This document shows, piece by piece, positions 1 to 12,018 of a stretch of DNA of 64,000 nucleotides. The position numbers and the translations under genes are program-made. The notes beneath the pieces are model-generated. The model had not been told where the DNA came from and did not search any database. It worked only from the letters and a program-made list of their open reading frames with translations. Each line of letters starts with the position of its first letter. Position 1 is the stretch's first letter. Source of the stretch: Mactromeris polynyma (taxonomy: Eukaryota > Mollusca > Bivalvia > Venerida > Mactridae); contig JASFXZ010000001.1 of assembly GCA_032209605.1 (NCBI GenBank), positions 46,194,619 through 46,258,618 on the forward strand, written 5' to 3'.

Positions 1-973
1 AGACCGATGGTTTCTAACCTAAAATGGAGACATAGCAACACATGGAAGGCCAAGATCAGATCATTCAAAACAGGGGCACCCATACAGACCCTTAGAATAC
101 ATAATGACTGCATCTCATTGTATAGGACACTTCCTGATTAATTTCATCATTCAGTTGAATTTAATGAGTTGCGTGAGGATAATCTGAAAGGATTCAAAAC
201 AAACTTGTATCGAAAGACACCTAAATGAAAACGTACTTATATTTTGCAATTAGGGGCACATAATTATACCATCTTGGGAATTATATCACTCATGCATTAA
301 ATAATCCTATAATGCGGATTGTGAACTATCTAGCGGTGGGTAGGATATCAAACTGTTTTGATGTTATTTCTAATTAAAGCTTTGGTAATTTAAACACTCC
401 CAGTGAGAACGTGGCGAATATTAATTAAGTCCCATAAACACGTGCCATAGTTAAATTAATTGACAACGGAACTATTAATTACCTGGTTCTGCTTCGCTCG
501 CAGTTTCATTGATATTGGCTCTTTAATTCAGTTCAAATCGTATCGTTCGTGTTAGGGAAATTTGTATAGATTAGTTAATGCATAACGTCACACCAAACGT
601 TGTAATCTATCAAACAGATGCTATTTCAGGTGACATGTGAATAACTTCAAAATGATTAAGGTATAATCCGAACGCAGTGATTGTGTATAACAACGATCAA
701 GTCTAACAGGTCTCTGCTTATAATTACAAATGCACATGTATTGTCACATTTTCCAAAATAAATATAGTGAAATATTGATTTTCAAAATCTGTTTACTTCA
801 TTTTTACGAGGGATGTCGACGAATATTCGAGTACAGATTCGGCATTCGAATTTTCGATAAAAATATTGATTTTCAATAGAAAAGCTAAAAACAAGCTTAT
901 TAAATGTCTGGGGTCTGATAATGATCTAATTGAATGTCATGTTAAACGCGATAATAATACATACATGAGTCAT
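1..973. other. AT-rich intergenic DNA, no gene seen
   Basis: No open frame here has protein-like character, and no tRNA, SINE or tandem repeat is recognisable. Short TTAATTAA-type stretches occur near 420-480, which could be homeodomain-type sites or simply base composition. The first 230 bases are somewhat less AT-rich than the rest, but I could not match them to any family. Confidence 0.5.
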
Positions 974-1216
974 GAGCCTTTATTCACAAACATGTTTAGA
1001 CTGAAACTCAGACTTAGAATTTAAAATGTTAAATGTTACATTTTGCTCCTATGTTGTTATTACAGTATAGAGATTAATAAAAAATGAGTTTTTGAGACGG
1101 TAACAACACATACATTTCATTCGTTCAGATTTAACGAAAACGAAAGGCGTGTAAATATAATATTTGTATTTTCAAGTCTGAGTTTCAGACTTAAAGTGTT
1201 TGTGAATAAGACCTCT
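974..1216. mobile_element. MITE with TTATTCACAAACA inverted ends
   Basis: The left end (about 974-1018) reads inward as TTATTCACAAACA followed by a GACTGAAACTCAGACTTA-like block. The right end (about 1173-1216) is its reverse complement with a few mismatches. The roughly 240-bp element has no coding content, as expected of a non-autonomous DNA transposon. A relative with GGGCCCGTATTCACAAACA ends lies at 36780-36882. I cannot assign a superfamily, and no clear target-site duplication is visible. Confidence 0.65.
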
Positions 1217-1339
1217 GTGTCCGGGTTTATCTTATTTCCCCACATTATGTTTACAGCTGTGTTATATAAGTTATACTTCTATCGGTAAGAAACTAATATG
1301 GACAGCAAACTGATTAAGATTAACTGCGTGTGCATTTAG

Positions 1340-1570
1340 CGCCACTGTACGATTTCCAACCTCTTCTTTAAGTGACGTCATTTCCAGAAAACGTATCATG
1401 TGACGTCACAATGTACTGGCAGTAAGCAATATTTGCCCATATGGCATTTTGAAAGCGAATTGACCATATGGAGTAAATATTGTTTCCTGCTTGCAAATAG
1501 TTTCATCACATGTTGCGTTGTCGTCAAAAGACGCCACTTACAGAAGAGGTTGTAAATCCCATAGCAGCAC
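1340..1570. mobile_element. Fold-back MITE, imperfect palindrome of about 230 bp
   Basis: Almost the whole segment is one imperfect inverted repeat centred near 1455. Paired blocks include CAACCTCTTCT (1358-1368) with AGAAGAGGTTG, and AATATTTGCCCATATGG with CCATATGGAGTAAATATT. The left arm carries two perfect TGACGTCA motifs (1373-1380 and 1400-1407), whose counterparts in the right arm are mutated. There are no coding sequences. It is most likely a palindromic MITE. Short frames through it on both strands are not genes. Confidence 0.6.
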
Positions 1571-2940
1571 TCATTTATATATTCTGATATATTCATGTGC
1601 GCTGGATCTGTCGTTTTTTAAAATGAACTTTACCGCTTTCGAACTTCGTGTTAGTTTGTTTGGTATCTATAAACCAATCGGAATGTGATGGTAAGTTTTT
1701 CTTTTTGAATGCAAGTTCAACTTCTTTACTTTTTGGAGGGGGATATTTATCACATTTTATACAATTTTGATATCATAGTGATACTTTATAACTATGAATA
1801 TTATACAAATCAGCCATATGTTAATTATTTATTTGTGCGTTAGTGTAATATAACCTTATTTGTATCTCTTAAATCATTGAATCTTAAATATGAAATACTT
1901 ACCTTATTTTATTTTCTAATGCACACTAACTGCTATTTTGTAAAGTATGAAGTGGGATTTCCGCGACCCACACATACTAATTTACGAGGAAAATAAAAAT
2001 ATCTCCCCTCAAACAAAGTTTGTCTTTTTCCCATGGACGCATTTGTTGACAGAAAATAAACTTATCATTATTTTGAAATATGGCTTAATTCCACGTCGTG
2101 TATTATACTACTTAGCAGTGTCAGAGACTATTTATTTCGCATCAGGGTTAAGCCTAGTCCAGTCACGGACGTCACATCTATAAACTGTCGCTGTACAGAC
2201 GCGTGTAAAAGTCGGAGTACAGAGACACGTATGCGAGGCTAGGTTAAGTCATACCAATAAAGCGTTCTCCGGCAGGTAGGTTTTCGGCATCGTGACGGAA
2301 AAAGTCTGAAAATGCCAAGAATCCCCTGTAATGATGTTAAAACATACCGACATTGGTCCATTTAGCTGTTTCCATTTGTCAAGCAGCAACATTTTTAAAG
2401 ACTATGTTCAAATGCAGAACATGTCTTTGTGGGAAGAGAGATGTTGTTGATACTAAATATTTGTTTGTCGACTCTTTGTTTTTATTCCTGACTGGTTCAC
2501 TTGGCTTATTATGGACAGGTATACAGCAAAATCGTGTAGTTCAATTGTTCGCACATATCGATCTTATTCTAGATGCGACACTAAATTATTCCGTTGCCTA
2601 AGGAAGTATTTATCTGTTTAGTTGTGTAAATTGCTTACTGGCTTTATCCGTTTCCGTGTTATTGAGGGTATCTGGGATCCAATTATGTTGTGACTCCCAA
2701 GTGCGACCATTTCCGACATAACGCATGTATTTGTATATCAAATAGCTAAATTGGTTTTCTATAGGATGGTTCTCATATTTCCGGATTGACTTTGAACATT
2801 TCAGTAGTGTTATTTACAAGTGAACATATTGTAAGATATAATCTAGGAATGGAGGTAAATGAAATTAAAGTTGACGGGATTACCATAATCCTTCATGCTG
2901 CGCTGCAATATTCACTTTAGATTACTATGTTCTCTGTGTA
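1571..2940. other. Intergenic DNA, no gene seen
   Basis: Single-copy-looking AT-rich sequence. Frames of 78 and 82 codons (1947-2183 and 2353-2601) show no domain, signal peptide or convincing splice context, and I do not regard them as genes. Confidence 0.45.
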
Positions 2941-2942
2941 TA

Positions 2943-3222
2943 CAGTAAAACCTAATTTGTCGATCAACTCAATAATAATACCACCTCAATAATAAGACCA
3001 CCTCAATAATAAGACCACCTTAATAATAAGACCACCTTAATAATAAGACCACCTCAATAATAAGACCACCTCAATAATAAGACCACCTTAATAATAAGAC
3101 CACATTTTTCAAGACCATTTTGACTTTTCCGCTCTTTATTCAACCTCAATATTAAGAACCCCTCGATATTAAGACCAGTTTTCAAGGTTCTCAACGGATG
3201 GTTTTATTGTTGAGGTTTACTG
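2943..3222. mobile_element. pogo/Tigger-like MITE with internal 17-bp repeats
   Basis: The ends are CAGTAAAACCT (2943) and AGGTTTACTG (ending 3222), flanked on both sides by TA, the target duplication of Tc1/mariner-type elements. TIRs starting CAGT and running into an ACCTC-like block are typical of pogo/Tigger-derived elements. The left interior (about 2970-3105) is expanded as about eight near-identical copies of a 17-bp unit containing AATAATAAGACCACC. Part of the same family lies in reverse orientation at 21466-21590. There is no transposase. Confidence 0.7.
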
Positions 3223-3224
3223 TA

Positions 3225-4490
3225 TTTCTATTTCATTTACATCTAATGTATATATATTCCTAACGAACGAGGACCGTTCTTGAACGAATGATTTAAACAC
3301 CTTTTGTTTTTTACAATTAAATCCGCTGATGCTGTTTAATTGTACATATTTTCAAGTCTCCTCGTGCTATTGGTATATGACTGTGGCCCTTATATATGGC
3401 ATGTCATTCATTTACTTGACGTACGTCGTCAGATTCCGTGCACTTGCTGTTCTAATTTGATATTTAGACAATTCGCCTCTTTGTCTGATAATTCCTGATG
3501 TTTTATTTATAAGGTTGGTGATGTCGTGTGGAGTTTGATGGACTTGGGTGAAATTATTTTCTGTTTGCCTGTGATTATGCACTAGACATGGTGGATTAGG
3601 GACGTCTGACAAAATGATCTATTAACACCATCGTTCTTATATTATTTACACTCACGTAATACTGATGTAAACTTGTAAAGTTGAACCAAGATGTCGAGCA
3701 GCAATTTCCACAAATGTAAATTGTGCACAGTCACCGAAAAGGTGCGAAAAGACATGAACAAATATAGATATACACGTGTACAAAAGAATGATTAAGTTGT
3801 TACAGGGAACGGCCACATTCACTAGAAAATGCCTCCCCACACCTGTCTATTCAGACCATCAAATGGCTGCTTTGTGTAGTTTAAACGTGATTTCCCTTCT
3901 TAAGGCATTGTTGACGCTAGTGTCCCACTACTTTTCCGACTAAGCAAAAACACCCAGATTTGGTTGACAAATGGCTCGATTTCTCATTGGTTTGCTTAAT
4001 AAGAGTAAAGTGTTATATACCATTGGATAGGTTAGGGATTCAGCTAAATGGCGATGTACAACATGTTAAGATATCTTGTATATTGTTAGAGAAATCGACG
4101 ATAACAGTAGCCTTACCAGGTTTTCGGCGAGTTCGGAGTTGTAGTCCTTTCTATACATATTATTATAGTATTGGTGATTTTTTTTTATAAATTTCAGTCC
4201 AAACACTGAGTCAAGCTCCTTTGTTCCAGTACATGCAGTAAGCACTTATATTCGGGTCAAAAAGCAGGCTGTGGTTGTTTAATAACGGATAAGATTAAGC
4301 ACCGCTTGAATGAAATAGAACAATTTTGTGGAAATTAACATTGTATTGTATGGATTATAGAAAAAATATGAAAATTGTTACAGTATTCAGTTGAAAAATC
4401 CATTGTTTTAGTAAGTCCGTAAAAAATATAACATCGCGATACTTAACTAAAAATAGTGCGACTAGTCACGTGGTCATGTGACGTGAGAGA
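3225..4490. other. Intergenic DNA with a short dispersed-repeat fragment
   Basis: At about 3786-3850 the bases AAGTTGTTACAGGGAACG and TGCCTCCCCACAC match the left-central part of the dispersed TIR repeat seen complete at 53541-54086. The rest holds no recognisable gene. A 66-codon minus-strand frame at 3412-3612 looks natural in composition but matches no family I know. Confidence 0.45.
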
Positions 4491-4664
4491 AAAGTCATGT
4501 GACTAAGTGACCTGATAAATTAAAAAATATCAGGCACCCTGTTATCGGGTCGAAATTACAGCAAGTGACAGAATAAAAAAGTCATGTGACCAAGTGACCT
4601 GATAAAGCAAAAAATATCAGGCACCCTGTTATCGGGTCGAAATTACAGCAAGTGACAGAATAAA
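4491..4664. repeat. Two-copy tandem duplication, 87-bp unit
   Basis: The segment starting AAGTCATGTGAC at about 4492 is repeated from about 4579 with only a few substitutions. Each copy contains CCTGATA and TATCAGG arms that could form a short hairpin, followed by CACCCTGTTATCGGGTCG. Confidence 0.8.
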
Positions 4665-5204
4665 TTTATTTGTCTCCTTTATCCAGGTTTAGAATGCCAG
4701 CACAAAAGAAATTTCTGTATTACCCCAAGTTCTTGTCGTAATGAACTATCGATATCATGTAATAAGATACTTTGTTAAGCGCTTATGGACACAATTGAAA
4801 ATAAACATGCCTTTGTGGTGCTATGGAAACAAGTGCCCCGTATTAAGGTCAATACTCTTTTTTAAGTAAAACGGCAAATAAATAAACGTCTTACAAAATT
4901 CTTTTACAATGGCAAAATTGTAAATTTGTAAATTTGATAGTTAATGTGTATACCTTTTAGCTACTGATTGTAGACAGTATGACCATTCTTGTCCTATGTT
5001 GTTGTACAATACTTATTATTTGTTAAATAAATATAAAAATAAAATTTATAATATAAAATAACTGTATTCATAATTGCTTAATCTGTTTTCCTCCTTTACA
5101 CATTCACTGTCTCACAAAACATGACTTAGTGCTTATCCAAGTATCTCATTAATTGCATGAATAATCACCATTGTAAAATCGCTTATTTATTATTGTGTCA
5201 ACCC

Positions 5205-5413
5205 TCCTTAAAGGGCCAGCCATTTCTGACTTATGAGACACCTACTATTTTAGCACATTTCCCAATTCCTATCCCTTAATGCCAGGCACCAGGCAGGTAG
5301 GCGCACGGTAACCATTAATTAATTAGCTGGCGGCTCACCAACCGGCCATATCAGAACGGACCTTCGACCTCCCGCTCCCAAGGCGGATGCCTTAACCACT
5401 CGGCCACGGGAGA
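5205..5413 (-). mobile_element. tRNA-derived SINE, Ser/Leu-type head
   Basis: Read on the minus strand from 5413, the sequence opens with a class-II tRNA-like head: the A-box-like TGGCCGAGTGGTTAAGGC, a GCCTTGGGAGC stretch and a B-box-like GGTCGAAGGTCC. It then runs about 130 bp into a non-tRNA body. The missing tRNA 3' half and the long tail argue for a SINE and not a functional tRNA. Confidence 0.65.
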
Positions 5414-5589
5414 CCATTGTCGTTGGTCTTACCAAATGACCTACGAAGATAATTTGTATAATATTAAATGAGATTTCTTGATTACGTTACGAAGGCAGAT
5501 GCGTCATGTTGATCTTGTAAATTGCTGATAATATCTCCAGATCCTTGAGTATAATTTGAAAGAAAAAATGCTTTCCCGGCAGTGTAGCG

Positions 5590-8105
5590 AGGCACCATAG
5601 TTCACTGCTAAGTCAACAGTATACACGCCATGGTTCACTGCTAAGTCGACAGTGTACACGCCATGGTTACTGCTTAATGAACAGTACCCACGCACTGCTA
5701 AGTGAACAGTGTACACGTCATGGTACACTGCTAAGTCGACAGTGTACACGCTATGGTTAACTGATAAGTGAACAGTGTACACGCAATGGTTCACTGCTAA
5801 GTGAACAATATAAACGCCATGGTTCACTGCTAATTGAACAGTATAAACGCCATGGTTCACTGCTCAGTGAACAATGTACAAGCCATGGTTCACTTCTAAG
5901 TGAACAGTGTTCACACCATGGTTCACTGCTAAGTGAACAGTATAAACGCCATGGTTCAAAGCTAATTGAACAGTATTTATAAACGCCATGGTTCAGTTCT
6001 AAATGAACATTGTACACGCCATTGTTCACTGCTAATTGAACAGTGTACACGTCATGGTACACTGCTAATTCAACAGTGTACACGCTATGGTAAACTGATA
6101 AGTGAACAGTGTACACGCAATGGTTCACTGCTAAGTGAACAATATAAACGCCATGGTTCACTGCTAATTGAACAGTATAAACGCCATGGTTGACTGCTAA
6201 GTGAACAATGTACACGCCATGGTTCATTTCTAAGTGAACATTGTTCACACCATGGTTGACTGCTAAGTGAACAGTATAAACGCCATGGTTCAAAGCTAAT
6301 TGAACAGTATTTATAAACGCCATGGTTCACTTCTAAATGAACAGTGTCCACGCCATTGTTCACTGCTCATTGAACAGCATACACGCCATAGTTCCCTGCT
6401 AATTGAACAGTAACACGCCATTGTTCCCTGCTAATTGAACAGTATACACGCCATTGTTCCCTGCTAATTGAACAGTATACACGCCATTGTTCCCTGCTAA
6501 TTGAACAGTGTACACGCCATGGTTCACTGCTAATTGAACAGTATAAACGCCATTGTTCCCTGCTAATTGAACAGTATACACGTCATTGTTCCCTGCTAAT
6601 TGAACAGTATACACGTCATTGTTCCCTGCTAATTGAACAGTGTACACGCCATGGTTCACTGCTAATTGAACAGTATACACGTCATTGTTCCCTGCTAATT
6701 GAACAGTGTTAACGCCATGGTTCACTGCTAATTAAACAGTATAAACGCCATGGTTCACTTCTAATTGAACACTGTACACGCCATGGTTCACTGCTAATTG
6801 AACAGCATACACGCCATGGTTTTCCTGCTAATTGAACAGTATACACGTCATTGTTCCCTGCTAATTGAACAGCATACACGCCATGGTTCACTGCTAATTG
6901 AACAGTATACACGTCATTGTTCCCTGCTAATTGAACAGCATACACGCCATGGTTCACTGCTAATTGAACAGTATACACGTCATTGTTCCCTGCTAATTGA
7001 ACAGTATACACGCCATTGTTCAATGCTAATTGAACAGTATACACGCCATTTTTCACTGCTAATTGAACAGCATACACGCCATTGTTCACTGCTAATTGAA
7101 CAGTATAAACGCCATCGTGCACTGCTAATTGAACAGCATACACGCCATTGTTCACTGCTAATTGAACAGTGTACACGCCATGGTTCACTGCTAATTGAAC
7201 AGTGTACACGCCATTGTTCCCTGCTAATTGAACAGCATACACGCCATGGTTCACTGCTAATTGAACAGTATACACGTCATTGTTCCCTGCTAATTGAACA
7301 GCATACACGCCATTGTTCAATGCCAATTGAACAGTATACACGCCATTGTTCCCTGCTAATTGAACAGTGTTAACGCCATGGTTCACTGCTAATTAAACAG
7401 TATAAACGCCATGGTTCACTGCTAATTGAACAGTGTACACGCCATGGTTCACTGCTAATTGAACAGCATACACGCCATGGTTTTCCTGCTAATTGAACAG
7501 TATACACGTCATTGTTCCCTGCTAATTGAACAGCATACACGCCATTGTTCACTGCTAATTGAACAGTGTACACGCCATTGTTCCCTGCTAATTGAACAGC
7601 ATACACGCCATTGTTCACTGCTAATTGAACAGTATAAACGCCATCGTGCACTGCTAATTGAACAGCATACACGCCATTGTTCAATGCTAATTGAACAGTG
7701 TACACGCCATTGTTCACTGCTAATTGAACAGTATACACGCCATTGTTCACTGCTAATTGAACAGCATACACGCCATTGTTCACTGCTAATTGAACAGCAT
7801 ACACGCCATTGTTCACTGCTAATTGAACAGTGTACACGCCATTGTTCACTGCTAATTGAACAGTATACACGCCATTGTTCACTGCTAATTGAACAGCATA
7901 CACGCCATTGTTCACTGCTAATTGAACAGCATACACGCCATGGTTCACTGCTAATTGAACAGTATACACGCCATTGTTGACTGCTATGCGAACAGTGAAC
8001 AAATTATAGTTCTATGCTGACTGAAAAGTCTTACACCCCTTGATTGAATGCTAAACTTACAATGGTTCAAAGCTTAATTAACAATGTACACACCGTGGTT
8101 CAAGG
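5590..8105. repeat. 33-bp minisatellite, about 73 units plus degenerate tail
   Basis: The unit can be written as TTCACTGCTAATTGAACAGT followed by ATACACGCCATTG. Each unit carries GTTCA and TGAAC arms around CTGCTAAT, giving a small hairpin. Variable positions are CAGTATAC, CAGCATAC or CAGTGTAC, CCATGG or CCATTG, and TTCAC or TTCCC. The 33-bp length is divisible by three, so long frames stay open on both strands: 92-225 codons on minus and 75-191 on plus. I treat these as artefacts. The left 800 bp and the region beyond 8000 are more diverged than the middle. Confidence 0.95.
6709..7980. repeat. Block duplication inside the 33-bp array, about 661-bp period
   Basis: The distinctive run GTTAACGCCATGGTTCACTG, a unit with AATTAAACAGT, and an irregular unit with CATGGTTTTCCTGC occur in the same order from 6709 and again from 7370. 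The offset of 661 bp equals twenty 33-bp units plus one base. An older block duplication offset by about 334 bp is visible between 5764 and 6101, marked by ACGCAATGGTTCACTGC. Confidence 0.8.
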
Positions 8106-8109
8106 TTAA

Positions 8110-8428
8110 AGTTACATTACATTTTATCTCATTTGTCATTTGTTTTATGATCAATTTAATACCAATCCTTGCTAACAAAATATCCGGACCATCGGCAATA
8201 TCATAGCTGATTGTAGCCGATTATAGCTGAATATAACATTAGAACTGTAGTGTACACGAAGTTTTACAGTGAACCATTTAACGTTTCCATTGATCAACTT
8301 CTGTTATTTTTAATTAACATGATAAATGTAATGTGTGTTTCCACTGATTGACTGCAACACGATTTACTATAATTGTGTGATGTTTCGAGGAGCATACAAT
8401 CTGTGACAATTCACACAGTCATTGCCTT
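8110..8428. other. Spacer between the 33-bp array and a SINE, nothing recognised
   Basis: AT-rich sequence with no open frame of note. The words GCTGATTGTAGCCGATTATAGCTGA show minor local repetition near 8207. Confidence 0.5.
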
Positions 8429-8429
8429 C

Positions 8430-8661
8430 CTGGCTAGCTCTGCAGACCCGGCTTCGATTCCCGGGCTGGGCAGGTTATGTTCTACAGTGACATTGGCTAC
8501 GTTCACGTCATCCACATGTGGAGGAGTTGTCAGTTGCTTGCAGAAGAGCAAGTTAGTTCTTGTTCTTAGTTCTAGTCCAGGAAAACTGGTTAGGTCAACT
8601 GACCGCCGTATATACCCGAACACTTGGTGATAGACGACGTAAAACCCGGTGAAACCACCCA
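8430..8661 (+). mobile_element. tRNA-derived SINE, copy 1
   Basis: This matches the copies at 30233 and 62664. It has a degraded A box (TAGCTCTGCAGACC), a B-box-like GCTTCGATTCC at 8451-8461, then GGCAGGTTATGTTCTACAGT, a CACATGTGGAGGAGTTGTC block, GGTCAACTGACCGCC, and a tail with ACGACGTAAAACCCGGTGAA. The tail motif of the type ACGGCGTTAAA is familiar from molluscan tRNA SINEs. The head is the most mutated of the three copies. Confidence 0.75.
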
Positions 8662-10309
8662 GTCACCACACGATAGAAAACACATAAAACTTTTTAAAAG
8701 TGTCAATTCTCAGACACTGTCTCAAAATGTGAAAGCGATCGACGCGGTCGTGATGCTTAAAAAATTATCCGTCTTTCGATTTTTGGTTAGCATAATTCTA
8801 GGATAATGTAAATATTGGAACGATCGTATCACCAAGAGATAATGCTATTTGCATTCGCGACAATTTACTGGCAGGTCATTGTACAAACAATATCTCTGGG
8901 GATGTCACCGTTTACTTTCTGATAAGCTAATATTCCTACGATGTTTGTTCAGACATGCCTGGCCCACTCCACCTTCAGTGATTCTCTTGTTAGCATTAAC
9001 TATATGCATAAGTTGCAATTCGATTTGTAAATCTTAAATTTATTATTTATTCATGACACAGCGGGGCAAGTCTCCAAACCTGAGCGTGCTCTGTCTCGTT
9101 TATGTGGCGGCATAAACATACCGCGCGAAATGAGAATACGCGGTTCAAAACTAAAATTCAGGCAACACGACTGTCTGAGCTATTATTAAAATGATCATCT
9201 TTAAAAGGTTTCCTGATGAAGACATGATATTACATAACATATATGAATAAAACATTGTCATTATTCGTTACGTAAAACAATAATATCAATATCAAAAGAT
9301 ATAGTGTTCCCTTCTAAGCAGTTTTGATGGGTCGTAATGTTCACCGCAATCTTCCAAATGCATCTCCTTAGGCGAAGATAAGGGCATATACTGACGTAAT
9401 GTACAGCATACTCTCGTTCTGTCGAAATATTCTAGGCTGTAGAAAATAGTTCGTTTTTAACGAAAATTCGACATAAACGTCGGGAGGCCGTACTGGCGGT
9501 GTTTCGTATGTATGTTGTAAATCGTCATCATAACAGGTTAAATGCAAATCCCACATCACTGGAGACACTAAACCACCGTGGTATTAAATCTAACTATAGC
9601 CCGAGGCAAATGCAAAATGCGGTCTTAACACAGCGGTGTGGCTATGCAAGTCGCTAACAATAATGACCACGAGACATTAAATTAGAGTATATATAATCAG
9701 TTATAGCATGGAGCCAATATGGATTATTGATATTTGACTATTTTTGACAGGTATCATTTTCGCGTGGAAGGGAGATAATCCAATTCAGGGGAAATGACTT
9801 TAACAAAACCACTAATCAAGGGTGATCATTCTTGATATTTATCCAAGAAAGCTGCACATCATTCTTCAGGATGTTTTTCTCTAACGCGTTGAAATAAAAT
9901 GTTTTCATTAGTTTCAAAAAATACCTCATCCATGAAAAAGTATTTAGCTGCTTTCGAACAACTCATTCATTGGTTATTCATTGGAAGAACATGTGGGTTG
10001 TAGAGCATGGATTCGTTGTTAAACAATTCAAATGGCAACAAATTCAAGTTAATAAATAAGCATTCAAATAATCTGAGAGAATGAAGAATAAACTAGTATT
10101 GTAATAGACATAGAGGAGAATAATTGGTTTTATTTACGCGCTTGAAATGTCATTGGCACTTTTGAAATGTGTGTACGGTAAATATATTGCAAAGTCAGAG
10201 GCAGTAATACAGAGAATGATATAGACTGTGACCCCACTAGACAACAAGCGTTTGCTTCTATTACGGTCGACTACTCTCATATAATGTCGTAATGGTAAAC
10301 ATTACTAAT
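8662..10309. other. Intergenic DNA, no gene seen
   Basis: There are no coding features I can defend. Several 60-66-codon frames lack signal peptides, domains and splice context. Confidence 0.45.
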
Positions 10310-11090
10310 GTTTGTTCTTATCAATATCTGATGTATGTCGTTGATGTTTGTTTCTGTGTACATGTATTACAATTATCCGTATACAATATCTGATGTATGT
10401 CGTTGATGTTTGTTTCTGTGTACATGTATTACAATTATCCGTATACAATATTTGATGTATGTCGTAGATGTTGGTTTCTGTGTACATGTATTACAATTAT
10501 CCGTATACAATATTTGATGTATGTCGTTGATGTTGGTTTCTGTGTACATGTATTACAATTATCCGTATACAATATTTGATGTATGTCGTTGATGTTGGTT
10601 TCTGTGTACATGTATTACAATTATCCGTATACAATATTTGATGTATGTTGTTGATGTTGGTTTCTGTGTACATGTATTACAATTATCCGTATACAATATC
10701 TGAGTGTATGTCGTTGATGTTGGTTTCTGTGTACATGTATTACAATTATCCGTTTACAATATTTGATGTATGTCGTTGATGTTGGTTTCTGTGTACATGT
10801 ATTACAATTATCCGTATACAATATTTGAGTGTATGTCGTTGATGTTGGTTTCTGTGTACATGTATTATAATTATCCGTATACAATATTTGTGTGTATGTC
10901 GTTGATGTTGGTTTCTGTGTACATGTATTACAATTATCCGTTTACAATATTTGAGTGTATGTCGTTGATGTTGGTTTCTGTGTACATGTATTACAATTAT
11001 CCGTATACAATATCTGAGTGTATGTCGTTGATGTTTGTTTCTGTGTACATGTATTACAATTATCCGTTTACAATATTTGAGTGTATGTAA
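10310..11090. repeat. 62-bp minisatellite, about 12 units
   Basis: Each unit contains ATACAATATTTGATGTATGT, then CGTTGATGTTGGTTTCTGTG and TACATGTATTACAATTATCC. Units with TGATGTATG are 62 bp, and those with TGAGTGTATG are 64 bp and predominate after about 10690. Substitutions between units are few, which suggests recent amplification. Open frames here are artefacts. Confidence 0.93.
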
Positions 11091-11477
11091 GTCTGATATT
11101 TAGTGGACTATGGATCGATGTGAAGTTAGCCGTAGAAGAAATAATAGCAGTAAATACGAAGGTCTGGTGGTGACATTTCAGCTTCAAGAATTCGCAAATT
11201 CTAGTTCATGAATTCTAACACTTTTCACTACTTTTTTTCTATTTGGTCAGTAGTTGTTTCTTGTGACAGCGGCAAACATATCCTATATTGTAGCACTTTT
11301 TTAAAATCTGCAATACACAAATTGCTGCAATGTTTCAGGCAGTAAAGACGAAAATGAAATATTATACTTTTGATAATTCGTAAAATCTCAACAACTATAC
11401 GAAATAATTGAAAACACTAATCATGAATCTAATGGTCATAGAACATGACTGGACATTGCAACAAGTTAGCTGTACAA
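11091..11477. other. Spacer, nothing recognised
   Basis: AT-rich sequence between the 62-bp array and the long-TIR MITE, with no feature identified. Confidence 0.5.
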
Positions 11478-11801
11478 TAGATAGTTCCCACATTTACAAT
11501 ATTTACCTCCCTTGTTCTGAATTGTCGGCCATATTGATAGGCAAATCTTCTTAAAGTTTATAGGGAATATAATGTAAATGGTGATGAAATAAAATCAGAT
11601 ATATAACAATACCTTATTCATTGTGCTCATGTGGGCAGTAAGTTGAAGAAAAAGTGGTTGTCACATGTAAATACTCTTGTTATTTTCTCCATTGTCACAT
11701 ATTTGGAAATTACTCCTATAAGGGCTTATCACTTTTGCCTGTCAAAATGGCTACTGATTAAGAACAAGGGAGGTAAATATTGTAGATGTGGGAACTATCT
11801 A
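11478..11801. mobile_element. MITE with about 68-bp terminal inverted repeats
   Basis: The left arm starts TAGATAGTTCCCACATTTAC and continues AATATTTACCTCCCTTGTTC. The right arm is the reverse complement, ending GATGTGGGAACTATCTA. Pairing continues inward with mismatches to about 11545 and 11734 (AGGCAAA and TTTGCCT). The roughly 190-bp centre has no coding capacity. This is a non-autonomous DNA element of unassigned superfamily. Confidence 0.75.
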
Positions 11802-12012
11802 TAGGCATCCGTCCTGTATGTAGAAACAACATCTATATACTGGCTACTAATATCACAGTCTGCTGTAAACTTCTCACCGATGTCATATATGACCCAAGTA
11901 AGTTCGTTAGTAACAAAAGCTAGCTAGATACATTGGCTGACTAGAGAGTACACGAATCTAGTACAAGACCGAACAGGAAAAGAGATAAAACGAAAATAAG
12001 TCATGACAATAT

Positions 12013-12018
12013 TTTATT
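12013..12018 (-). terminator. Candidate poly(A) signal of the peptide gene
   Basis: TTTATT on the plus strand reads AATAAA on the minus strand, about 470 bases downstream of the stop codon of the secreted-peptide ORF. It is the first canonical signal I find after the stop. The hexamer is common in AT-rich DNA, so the assignment is tentative. Confidence 0.35.

Noticed and set aside
5380..5413. Functional tRNA-Ser or tRNA-Leu
   Set aside because: The 3' half of the tRNA fold and the acceptor-stem partner are missing, and a long non-tRNA tail follows, so it was called a SINE.
5757..8002. VYTVQLA-type repeat proteins on the minus strand
   Set aside because: Variants in the 33-bp array alter amino acids freely (His/Asn, Gly/Val, Thr/Ala), and frame shifts break the array. 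No start context or signal peptide.
5590..8105. CRISPR-like array
   Set aside because: There are no unique spacers between repeats, the units are contiguous, and the genome is eukaryotic. The same applies to all other arrays here.
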